The notes under the pieces are model-generated. The model saw only the letters and a program-made list of their open reading frames with translations. It searched no databases and had not been told where the DNA came from. From Glandiceps talaboti (lineage: Eukaryota; Hemichordata; Enteropneusta; Spengelidae): 64,000 bases of DNA. The stretch is taken from assembly GCF_964340395.1 (NCBI RefSeq), contig NC_135566.1, positions 5,095,501 through 5,159,500 on the forward strand, in the 5' to 3' direction. Every line of letters starts with the position of its first letter. Position 1 is the first letter of the stretch. A program made the translations under genes and the position numbers. Positions 46,301-58,700 of this stretch are shown here, piece after piece.

Positions 46301-49300
46301 AAATAGGAACACCAAATTTTGATGTGTGTTGTTCTTGATGATAAAGATGTCACTTTCAGCCTGAATGTCTCTTCAGGATAACTTTTATTTATAATTTTAT
46401 TTCAGGGCGTTCGTTGTAAGTCTTGCTAATGGAAATACTTTGAGAATCTTCAAACTTGGTAAGAAGGAAGATGGGTCCGGTAATACCGTTGTACCTAATC
46501 CTGAAGACTTCCCTAAGGTGTGTACCATATTTGTGTTTGTTTGTTTGTTTGTTTGTTTGTTTGTTTGTATGTTAATCTACTGATATGAATAGTTTGGTTA
46601 CAGTTACTAGACTACGCAAAATTAGAGAGAGCATAGAAGAGAGACATAATGTATAAGTATTTTGTATATGACTGTATAAGATTCTAGATTCTATCCTGGA
46701 GAATCTTAGATGGGAGGATTATTACAATGAATAACACTGAAGTAAAGCACTTTGTCTATGTGCTACATTCTTATAGCATTCATATCAGGTGTAAAAATAT
46801 GCTATTTCAATTCGTTTATTTACAAGCCGTTCTAATGTGGTCAATAAGCAAATGAAACAAGTGTACTTTTTAAACTACGATTTACTTTGGTGTTATGGGT
46901 TTTATATGATATGGCTGCTATAAATGTTTATGGTACATACAGAAAATGTTTTACTTTAGTGTTATGGGTTGTAAATATTATTCCCCAATATTTTTCTTAG
47001 TTCATCTGAGGAAAAGACGAGTGACCTAAGGGGCCTTGTCACTATGAGTTGCGAGACAACTAGGACAAACCCTTAACTCATGAATATAGATATAGAATAT
47101 ATAAAGTATAGAAATTGATATAACAAACATGTATGTAGCTTCTTGGGAGTGCATCCTTCTAGTGTTCACTAAGTCCCAGATTTGAGTTTCGATCCCAGTC
47201 AATTTTTTTCCTCGATTACAGTACTAGTAAGAAGTGTAGTCTTGTGAAAGTCATTGATTCAAGATATTTGTTTTGTTTTGATTTCAGAGACATGAAAGAG
47301 ACATAATCAACATTGGTATAGCTTCTAATGGTAAATATATGATGACCGCAGCCAGTGATACCACAATTTTGATCTGGGATCTCAAAGGTAAACCTTTCTG
47401 AATCATTTCAAACCAAAATGGAATTTATATGCAATGCATCTTCAGGGTTCATATATACTGAAAACTCATGGAAAGTCCTAACTGCATTGCATAGACAAAC
47501 TTCACTGACTGGCATCTTAGTTAGCTGTTGATAACCACATTACTTACAATGTAACATTTTCAAAACCCACTCAGAATTCAGAATGTGGAGTCAGAATTCT
47601 TTGAAAAAAGATGTCAGATGTTTTAATATTATGTGGTTTGTGAATTTCTGATTGAAATGTATAACGTGTGTGTGTTCATATGAATGACATAACATGACAC
47701 TGGAGATAGTTGGTAGATGAAAGGTGTAAATGTTAGTGAATATCTTGTATTTTAGATGTAAGTAAAACATTGACTATATACCAAAGATGGGATTTCCTTT
47801 CTCTTTCTCTTTAGGAGAAGTAATTGCTACAATCAATACCAATCAAATGCATAACAATTACGCAGCTGTGTCTCCCTGTGGGAGATTTGTGGGTTCATGT
47901 GGTATGTATACTGACAGTTCTTTATGGACCTACAAGCTTTCATAGGTTGCCTTTTAATTTGTGCCAATTTACATATTTATTGGGATTTGTTGAATTATTA
48001 TACTCAGTGAAAAGAAATTTCATATGTAACTATGAAGCCATGGTTCATGAACTTTCATTCTCATATGTATAATGTGATGTGTCTGTTCTTGTCATTGTTT
48101 TTTATCACTACATGTATATGTGAAATTTGTATACTGTGATAGTCGCTTGTCCTATCCTTCATTTTAATAATCTAGATGGTATAAAGAGATATATATTCTG
48201 TTGTGATTTCAATTTCTGGTAGGCTTTACTCCAGATGTTAAGATTTGGGAAGTGACTTTCAGTAAAAACGGTGAATTTAAAGAAGTAGTTCGAGCAATGG
48301 AGTTAAAAGGACACAAAGCTAGTGTCTATTACTTTGCCTTCTCCATTGATTCTACAAGGTAAGTGTCACTTTTATGCATACCACTGTAACAAAATAAAGT
48401 AACGTGATACAGGGAGTCACATAAATGCATGTCACTTGCCCATATACTGAAACACCACCATACACACATAGTTTGATTACATGTGTATACCCAGATTGTT
48501 TGTGAATTCAAGTATATGCAATAACAAAAGTTTTACACTTTTTTAATAAAATAGTTTTTTGCAAAGTGCGAAAACTATTGTAAAGTTGATTATTTATTCT
48601 CATCCATTTTAATGATGGTCATTTTATTTTTCTGTAATTCTTTTACAGAATGGCTACAATTTCTAAAGATGGAACATGGAAGATATGGGATACAAATGGT
48701 AATTTACCCAATAATCCCATAACTATCAAATTTGATGATCTGTCCAAAGAATTACCGTTTTATAGAAAATAATTCAGATGTTTAAAAAGACGATAGAATT
48801 CCACTCCTAACTGAAGTGTATTTATATCTACAGCCGATTTGAAATAGCACTGTGGTTTAATGATTACACATGTTTTATTATTAAATTTTACTGTAGTTGT
48901 TACGTTCTGTGCGATTACATTATACCATCCCTGCATATAGTTTGATTGTGATGTTACTTATTATTGGACACATAGTACATTCTCCATACAGATATGAAAC
49001 CAGCAAAGTTTAATACAAAATGCTGTTAATGTAACAAACACAAAAGTTCCTTAAAAAGCTACATGTCCACTTCACATTTGTGGAGGTTCACTAAAAATTA
49101 ACTAAATAGATTTCCCGGACATAAGCCATGCATGGTATCTATAAGAATGTTACAGTAGTCAGTACTATCAGGTAGTCATTGTTAGTTTTTAAGGCAGTTT
49201 CATCAAACATTGTCAAAACTGTGTGTCAGATGCAATTTCTTATCATTGATTAACAATATGGAGATAAGACAATACTTTAAACATAGCCCCTGTACATGCT

Positions 49301-50788
49301 TTAAACTTGTTAGCTCATTGTAAGTATATATGAATGGTTGCAGATAGGAAGTACAGCCAATATAGAACGAAGCTATTTTTGACTTTGTGCGAGTCACTCT
49401 TTTAAATCGCAGATAATCTTTTGCAATATCATTAAAATAAATGCAATTTCTGCTGCTGACATTGATTCAGAGGCCATTTCACCAATAATGATAGTCTACA
49501 GGTCAAGTTTTCACCAACTTTACCTTCAAATTTCAAATCTTTGTTCATTTTTATTCCATTACATTCACTAAAAGAATTACTCTTTACACAGTGGAATATG
49601 AGAAAAATCAAGATCCCTACTTGCTTTATACTGGACAATTTGATCACAATGGACCTGCTAAAATTGCCCTTGCCCCAGATGGGCTTTCTGTTGCCATAGC
49701 AACTGGTTATGATGTATCCTTGTATGATGCTACATCAGGTGAAGAAGAGGAAACCTTCAGAGAAATTCATTCACGTAAGTCTACTGTCAGTCAAGATTAC
49801 TTTTGTTTGTTTTGTTGACTATTTGTGAACTTGTGTGGAATTATAAACTTCATATCAGATTGGTATTAAGGTTTTGGTGAGAAAAAACAGTTGTCTTGTA
49901 GAGCAATAGAAAAACTTAGTCACTGCTAGTTATAGGAACTAATGGCCATCTATTGTATTTATTCCAGTACCCTCAGCACATTTGTGTTTTCACCAAGTAC
50001 TAAATATTTGGTTATTGCTAGTTATAATAACTAATGGTCATGTAGTGTATTTATCCCAATACCTATTAGCATACTTGCATTTTCACCAAGTAGTAAATAT
50101 TTGGTCACTGTTAATTATAGGAACTGATTGCCACATATTGTATTTATTCCAGTACCTGTTAGCACACTTGCATTTTCACCAAGTAGTAAATATTTGGTGA
50201 CAGCTGGTGATAAACATCTCAGGGTATTTCATAATGTTGCTGGATATAAAGCGTGTATAGCTGACATGGAAGACAAAATGAGAAAATCTACCACCAGTCA
50301 GGCAATGAAAGGTAGACTGGAGTCTATGATTAAAGAATACACGTAAGTTGATTTGGTTTCAGTTACTTTTACATTCATCTAAACTACATTGTTACATGAA
50401 AAGTGAAGAAACTTCAACTCTGATGAATCTCACTGTCTGTGATAGAGTGAGCCCAAGTAACAGATAGAGGGAAATTCAGTAAAAGTTACACAGATTTCCA
50501 TAGCTTGTAGCATGAGGTTGGTGAGAAACCCCAGTACCTGCATTAAAAATTATATAGATTTCCAAATCTTTTTGTAGTATAATTTTGTTTGGTAACTGTC
50601 ATAAATTTTACCTACATGTACCTACTACTGCTCTTGACCAAAGAATAAGGCTAGAGTTAATGCTTTCTCATGCCCATATATCGAGTTGTGTCAACATTTA
50701 TCTGTGATGATGTCCACTTTTCTTACATTTCAGGGAAGCATTGAATGCAATCCTAGAAACCAAAGAGACTGAGAAACCAAAGAAATAA
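43366..50788 (+). CDS. TBL2: Transducin beta-like protein 2
   Basis: Twelve exons (43366-43510, 44291-44491, 45186-45237, 45688-45750, 46406-46517, 47288-47387, 47815-47901, 48223-48358, 48649-48698, 49592-49774, 50153-50342, 50734-50788) join in phase to 457 residues (human 447). TBL2 is an ER-anchored WD-repeat protein linked to PERK signalling. Seen: a membrane anchor at residues 14-37 (VFGVAVTLAVGAVVLLVIMV), a basic linker, then WD-type repeats such as LKAHGDSIVDIDFSINGKYL, ASASEDRTVRVWSV, IASNGKYMMTAASDTTILIW, KGHKASVYYFAFSIDSTRMA and TISKDGTWKIWDT. A charged tail (KGRLESMIKEYTEALNAILE) follows. The exon 11 acceptor is preceded by tandem copies of itself. Confidence 0.96.
49918..50217 (+). 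repeat. Tandem copies of the TBL2 exon 11 acceptor and exon start
   Basis: A unit of 92-93 bp places copies of the exon start (TACC...TTTTCACCAAGTA.TAAATATTTGGT) at 49968, 50060 and 50153; only the last is the real exon. Copy 1 keeps an intact acceptor TTATTCCAG but has lost a base in the coding part. Copy 2 has CCCAA in place of CCAG, so its acceptor AG is destroyed. Confidence 0.95.
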
Positions 50789-51429
50789 CTGCTGTAATAA
50801 TTCCCTGTTGTCTGTTCTTGTTCATGAATTTATCTGAAAACTGGATATCATTTTAACCTTCAATGAATTTTTGAAAAACATGTAAACAACAACAATAACA
50901 ATAAATTGTTGAATTTATTCCAAATCTCTTAATCATTTCGGTCCTCTCTTCAACTTGCCAACTATTGAGCATTCTCTACCATTTCAAAGTGTCTCATATT
51001 GACAATGTCCATTTAATAATTAAAATTGTAGTAATCCTCAGAAAAATGGATTGTGTTGTTGGGGTTGAACAGTGTGAAACACAGGCTAAAGGTGTCTTTA
51101 CCTACAAGATTTTGATGTCCCAGAAAAAAATCACTTAAAAAGTCTTTTCTTCAATTGTTGCCTTTATCTCAATAAAATTTTTGAAATATATATGGATTAT
51201 TGTGATGCTATATATATAGACATGTGATACTGAAGATGATGATGATGTTAGTGATAACTGTCAGTGAAGATGGTGTTGTCAACGGTGATGATGATAGTGA
51301 TAGTAAAGTAGATAATAATGGTGATGACAAGACTATGGCGATGGTGATAATTACGAACTGACTGAATGTGAAAGCATGTGACATGGTTTGGATATCTTTA
51401 AATTAATAATAATAATGATAATAATAATA

Positions 51430-51565
51430 ATCATCTTTATTTATTCTGGATAGTTCTTTAAAGTATATAAACACTTGTCTCCCAAGAAGTCCACTGAGGG
51501 CCATCCCACATGGGTTCAGTGTTCAGTCGAGTCAAACTGAATGACACTTCTTACATACAGTGTGG
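51430..51565 (+). repeat. Dispersed repeat R3, copy 2
   Basis: TTTATTTATTCTGGATAGTT, AGTATATAAACACTTGTCTC and GAGGGCCATCCCACATGGGT match 41339-41520. Preceded by an AAT-repeat. Confidence 0.75.
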
Positions 51566-52339
51566 TAAATTTAATCAAACCCTGAATGGGTTCAAACCCC
51601 GACTGCAGTTGTAAGAGGCAAGTGGTGATAACTGCACATATGATCTTGCACTGTGTTTTTAGCTCAGGCAAAGTTGACGACAACTGAGCAAGATCCCCAT
51701 ATGTGTAATCTTGCAGATGGGGTTTTGGTGACTTGCTTAGTAATAAAATAAATCCACAAATCCACACAATCACACCCTATTGTACTAATGCACACATGCA
51801 ATATGAAATGACTCATTGCATATATGAGCAATTATATATACCAACTCCGATCACAAACACATAAGAGTTGAGTGACAATTAAAAAACTTTCCATTTTTTC
51901 AACAACTTTACTTACACATTAGTTGTGATTATAAATACAGTCATGTTGTTTCACAACAGTTACTATGGAGTGAGAACAGTATTCTACACTTTATTACATT
52001 GCACATTGTAAATTATTATTTTTCTGGTTGCAATATCTTGATTTCCACTGACATTTCAGATAGTGTATATTAAATCTACATTCTATGGAACTACCTTGTG
52101 TTAAAGCGTCTACAACCTTGCTAAAACCCCAACAAGTTTCTTTTTACAGTGTTTCTAACCATGGTATGAGGGTTTCTGTAACATTGAAAATAAAGCCTCT
52201 CCGTAAAAACACCCCAGGTGGCCACATATTTACTCCAAATGAACTATCTAACACCCCCCCCCCCCCCATGTTAGTGTTAGGTATGTCACAGGTAAGCATC
52301 ACTTCACTTATATTAACTTACATGAACATGAAACATGGC

Positions 52340-52780
52340 ATGGTGCATAATTATGCACATTTTTGTTATGAAACTTTATCGTACCTGTGCTTGTCAATTT
52401 CACTTAAAACTTATACTTTAGCACAAAGATAAGGCATGGTACATAATTCATTTATGTACTGTAGATTGTTGTAAAGAGATACTATCATACTTCAGCACTT
52501 GACAGTTGATATTTCTCACCTGCACTTGTCAATATCATTCAAACTGTGCACAAAGATGTGTTATAACATGGTATATATGCACATTTTTATCGTACCGACA
52601 TGTCACTTTTACCTTGCAGATATAACATGGCATACATGCTGATGTTTTTCACCTGCACGTGTCAATTTCATTCAAATTGTGCACAAAGATGTGTCATGAC
52701 ATGGTACATATGCACATTTTTATCATAATGACATGTCAAATTCATTCAAACCTTGCACAAAGACATGACACAGTACATAT
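52340..52780 (+). repeat. Degenerate tandem repeat, about four units
   Basis: Recurring text: TGTCAATTTCATTCAAA, TTGTGCACAAAGATGTG, ACATGGTACATATGCACATT. Units are diverged and of uneven length. Confidence 0.7.
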
Positions 52781-53883
52781 TTATGTGGATATAATCACCC
52801 TGCAATCAAGATAGTGTAAAAACTGAATGAGGATGAACTTGAGGAAAACTTGCTTTCAGAGACCACACCTTACTGTGAACGTAATTACATCAATAGCCAT
52901 TGATAGCTCATATCAACATGCTGCAACGATTGTTTTAATTTTTGTCAATGGTAGTATGCCGATGGATTGATTTCCAGTGGTATTTTCCAAAGATACAGTG
53001 AACTCTTGTTGGATATCTCATTTAACAATGTTAATTAGTTGATGTGCTGTAATTGAAATGACTCAGCTAGTCAAAGCAATAATAATAATATTGTACGACT
53101 ATCTTCCTGTGATGGATGGGTTGGGGGTATGTCCTAATTTAGGCAACTGTAGTTCATACATGTATGGTTATGCAAATTGTCAAAATCTACTTCTTCGAAA
53201 TGTTGGGAAGATGTAATAAATTCATTGTATACATCATTTATTGGTATCCCGATTATTTCTGATAGCATACAACATTTAATTATGTTTCCCCTTAATATTA
53301 GTATACCCTGGGAATAAGTTCCCTGACTTTCGGTTTTATCATAATTATCACATTCTCACTTATATAATAGAATACAATAATATACAATTTGGTACAAGTT
53401 TTGAATTAGATGCATAAAATGTGACAAACTGTTTCTGAAATGTCGGTATCATTGATGGAAACATCACGACATGGGACCCCTTGTACCTGCATGGTGATAG
53501 CATGGATGTATAAAGGGACACCTCGTACCGGTACCTCTCCATGGTGATAGCAAATCAACCATTGACTTCCACTTTGCACTTCATTCCATCATCACACAAA
53601 GGCACATCTGTTTGTGTGCATACATAAACCCTTCTTGAGTTCTGATTGGTTGACATCAAAATCCAGGTGCTCATCACCCCTTTGTCACACACCACCTCAT
53701 TGGTATATGTATTTCACTAGTACAGTTAAAACGATGCATTTCTAGGCAACTAAATGAGTTGTAGCTACGTCGGGCACAAACAGTTGTACTTTTATTATAA
53801 TTTCTTGTATCTATGTGTTGTACTGACGTAGTGGCTAAAAAGTGATGCAAAAAACGTGGTTGACGACATTCTTGTACTGGTGT

Positions 53884-55504
53884 TCATGTTGTAGGGGGAG
53901 GTTCATTACTAAAATATGGGGCAGAGTCATTAACTAATAATGTATGGCAGACATCACAGACTGGCAGTTTTCTACGTCTTGGACCACTTTCAACTGTCTT
54001 CGTTAGGCAGTCCACACAATTCACTTTTCCACAATGTTTGCAGTGATTCTAAGAGAAATCAAACGCAATCAGAAGTTTAGCATTTGATAAACACTATGTT
54101 CATTACAACTAATACTACTAAAAGAAACTGAATTTCATTTTTCAAAATTTCTGCTTTTGATAACATCTTTCATATAAACCCCATATATAAGTTACTGTTT
54201 TTTAGTCACATGAAGGAGGTTACAATGGTTTCTGTCTGTCTAGGGTGCTGTGTCTCCAAGGAGACTTGTTAAATCTCTTACATTTTCATCATCTCTAGCA
54301 ACAGCAACATAAGCAACATCTGTAGTTACAGAAAATTTTGGTATGCAATAGTTAATACATTTTACACCAGATTTATCACTGACATACTTTACCTTTACCT
54401 TTTTCTTCTTGGAACCAGTGAATGGAGATTTACAAGTTTGACATTCAGTGACATCATCTTCATGTTGCCATCTGACTTCATTATTTGTACTACGAATCTT
54501 CTCCAATTCCACCTATGATAAAATCATCACAACATGTTTGAGTTCTCTATTCACTACAATAGGATGTATACTTGAGATTGCAAATATGTTACTTACAACA
54601 AGTAATATCGTATAGTCTGTAAGATACAGGTCATGTTGCCCTCAGTTACCTTTTTACTTCTCTATTGAATGGGGCAATTCCCAACACATTGCAGCCAGTT
54701 CTGACAAGTGTACAAAATCCCTCTATATTCACCTGTTGTGACTGACAAGTGTACAAAATCCCTCTGTATTCATCTGTTGTGACTGACAAGTGTACAAAAT
54801 CCCTCTATATTCACCTGTTGTGACTGACAAGTGTACAAAATCCCGCTGTATTCACCTGTTGTGACTGACAAGTGTACAAAATCCCGCTGTATTCACCTGT
54901 TGTGACTGACAAGAGTACAAAATCCCTCTGTATTCACCTGTTGTGACTGACAAGTGTACAAAATCCCTCTGTATTCACCTGTTGTGACTGACAAGCGTAA
55001 AAAGTCTCTTTAAACTCACCTGTTGTGACTGACAAGTGTACAAAATCCCTCTGTATTCACCTGTTGTGACTGACAAGTGTACAAAATCCCTCTGTATTCA
55101 TCTGTTTTGACTGACAAGCATACAAAATCCCTCTGTATTCACCTGTTGTGACTGATAAGCATAAAAAGTCTCTTTAAACTCACCTGTAGTGACTGTGACA
55201 AGCGTACAAAGTCCCTTTGTACATCTTCACTATTGTCTAGTTCTACTTGTAAGGAATGAATCTTAGTACTAGATTCTATTATATCTGCTTCTTGCTTTGC
55301 CTGTAAACACATAGAAAGCAACATAAAAGATCAACATTAATATTTCATGATGGTGATCAAAAGAGAAAACATTTTCTTATTGGGTATGTCCGATACAAAA
55401 ATTATTGATTAACACAGCTTTGTCATGAAGGTCATACACGCATTTATTCCAATACATACACAAGTATACACACATATTTATTCACTCAAATATATGTACA
55501 CATG

Positions 55505-55541
<37 letters not shown>

Positions 55542-55726
55542 CATTTGCATACAAAATCTGCTAGAAGATACACAAGACACACATGCACAAATATTCACTC
55601 CATATGCACACATACACACACACAAACACACACACACACACATCATTTGCATACAAAATCTGCTAGAAGATACACAAGACACACATGCACAAATATTCAC
55701 TCCATATGCACACATACACACACACA

Positions 55727-55763
<37 letters not shown>

Positions 55764-58700
55764 ATACTCTGGGCGACATGCTCTACATTATTAGGTTTTA
55801 TGATAGCACATTGACTTACACGAATACTTTTCAGTTCTTCTAGTTGTTGTTCTAATGCTTTAATGACTTCTTTAGCCTGGGCTTGAGTTGTTTTCAAAGA
55901 CTGCTGCATTTCATTATGTTTTTCTTCAGCTTCTCTTTTCTGTGTTTGTATTTTATCAACTTCATCAGCTGTACTCTTAAGTATTGCTGAAAAGAGACAA
56001 ATTCACTATCAATATCTTTCAACAGTATACACATTACTGCTTATTCTCATCACTTAGATCACGATTTCTAAGTCAAGATGGGCAAATATCACAGGTTGTA
56101 GTGGTCATCAAAATGACATCTCTCCACAATTCAAATTTTGTCAGCAAAAATGACCCCATTCCTACTGCATGAACAAATACACATAATTTAGGGCGAACTG
56201 TTGTTGTTAGTGGCTGAGCTGTTAGTTCAAGTGTCTCTGACTTTTCAACTCAATAATTAACTAAGAATATTTCAGCTAAATCACTCACTCTTCTTCAGCT
56301 GTTATTGTATACAATTCAATGAAATGAAGAGGTTAAAATATATCTTACCAATTTCTTCTCTTGCTTGATCTAAATCTCCTTGTAAGGTATCTTCTATAGT
56401 ATCTTTGGCATGCTGTTCAGCTTGTACCCTTTCTTTTAGAAACATAATTTCACTCCGTAGTGTTTCTTCAATGTTCTCAGCTGACGATCTGACACTGATT
56501 ATATCTCGTCTGTATTTTTTAATAACTTGTTGCAACTCCTCCACTGTTTTTGGCATTTGGAAATGTTCACTATTTAGGAGAGATGCATGTAGACTTCTCT
56601 TGCCATGGAGATTTTCATTTTCTTTACGCAATTTTAGAACCTGAAATGATTAAGTATAAATAATAGTCATTAATGATTAATATTGTACATGGAATGGGAC
56701 GATTGTTAAATAACATAACTAGCCCAGAGACTTGGTTATCTGATTCCACATACTGGCTTGACAAAATATGTTTTAGCGACATTTTCACGCCATATAGCCT
56801 GGTCTCTGGGCTAAAACATAACTGACATGTGAAGTGTACACACACATATACACATATCTGTGTCTGGACTGACAAAAGAGAATGAAATGATATTAGAATT
56901 CATTGACAGTCATACACTAATAGGTGCTATTAAATGGACACATACATATGCCCCCATACATGCACATATATGTACCCATATATACACACACATGCGTACA
57001 TGCATGAACACACTCACATACATAAAGACATACACATACTATATAATATACATGCAATGACATACATATATTATCTCAAGACATTCACTTCACTACTTTT
57101 GGGGATTGTCTACAACTTTTGCACCCTTACAGTCATATACATACACATGCAAACCCACATACATACATACACATACATACATACATACATACATACATAC
57201 ATACATACATACATACATACATACATACATACACACGCACGCACGCACGCACGCACACACACACATACATACATACATACATACGTACGTACATACATGG
57301 ATATACATACTGACACACATCTCAGATTCACACACACGGAAACACATACACAAACACCTCAAGGCTGACAAACACATAAATAAACACCTTGACACACACA
57401 CAGATAGACAGGCTGACAGACACACACTTGATAATACTAGTACTGCTACATAGTACTACTAATGCACATAACCTTACATTAGTAAATACAAGTACCACAT
57501 CTCACCTCTTGATAACTTGTATCTCTTGAGTCTAGTAATCTTTTCTGTTGAATAAACATACATAAAAATACAATGACACGTACGTCATAACAAAATCTGT
57601 CATTGTAGTAATATAGCATATCATTACTACATAGTTGAAGTTTAGCAACATTCATTTGGAAACATTTATTTTTAGTTATATATTTTTGGGGGTTCATTAC
57701 GAGAAGAAAGAGGAATGTGACTTACCAGTTTATCACCAATTTCATTATAACTTCTCAGATACTGCTGTCTTAGGTCTGTCAGGAAACTCTCATGTTCCTG
57801 ATTCTTAGTTTGAAGGTTGGTTATCTGGTAAAGTGGACAACATGGTATCAAGTCAAGTCAAGTCTTGGACGAATGCTGTTTTCACTGTTTTCCCATTTCT
57901 AACTAATTATAATTTCAATGATTTGATCACACAACTATGCTATCAGGTGATTTTATGACATGTTGTGGTTGTACAATGTTCTAAATGCTTTGGACAATTT
58001 TCCATATCATAGATGAAATTTTTACAGTTATCAAAAGACAGGGGTGAATTAGTCCTGATGTGTTAAAGGTATAGTCTAGTCACATTTGTTTCTGCCTTTA
58101 ATGCACTTGAAGTTGTCTTGATTATTGCTATCAACTTACATATGATTTTAGATGATAAAATAGTATCTTGGTAACTTTAATACTCAACTTAGAATCTTTT
58201 AAAGAGCCATACTGCACTTGATATGTGTTCTTCCATGTTAAGTATGTCCTGCATGGTTTTATGGGAAAACCTCTGGTGATGACATCACATTTATTACCCT
58301 ATACTTTGACTAGACAAATACAAAGAAATAAGGCTGTGTGGACGTTTCTGTTAATATCATTGCATATCATTCATCCTACCTGTTGTTGGGCATCTAAAGC
58401 AGCATTTTTTAAACTCTCCTCCAACTCAGCACGTTGTCTTCGCTCAATAGCTAGCTTTTCACTTGAATGATTGTATTGCTGGAATGAAGACATAAAAACA
58501 AACTTGTAATATTTAAAAATTGAATGACTGAACTACTGGGAGGTTTCTTATCTATGTAACTCTCTCAGATTGTCTGGCCAATGAAATATAAGAATAAAGC
58601 CTGTAACAGTCATTCATATTTTTACAACACACTTACCTTCCTAAGATCTGTAGCCAGATCCTTTAGCTCATGTTCTGTAGTTTGTAAACTTTGCAACTGT

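Larger units (their letters stand above)
50789..53883. other. Intergenic region between convergent TBL2 and rabaptin
   Basis: Possible TBL2 poly(A) signals lie at about 50900 (AATAAA) and 51170. A GAT-rich tract is at 51234-51350 and dispersed repeat R3 copy 2 at 51430-51565. A degenerate tandem repeat of about 130 bp (GCACAAAGAT...GCACATTTTTAT) spans about 52340-52780. No gene is supported. Confidence 0.6.
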
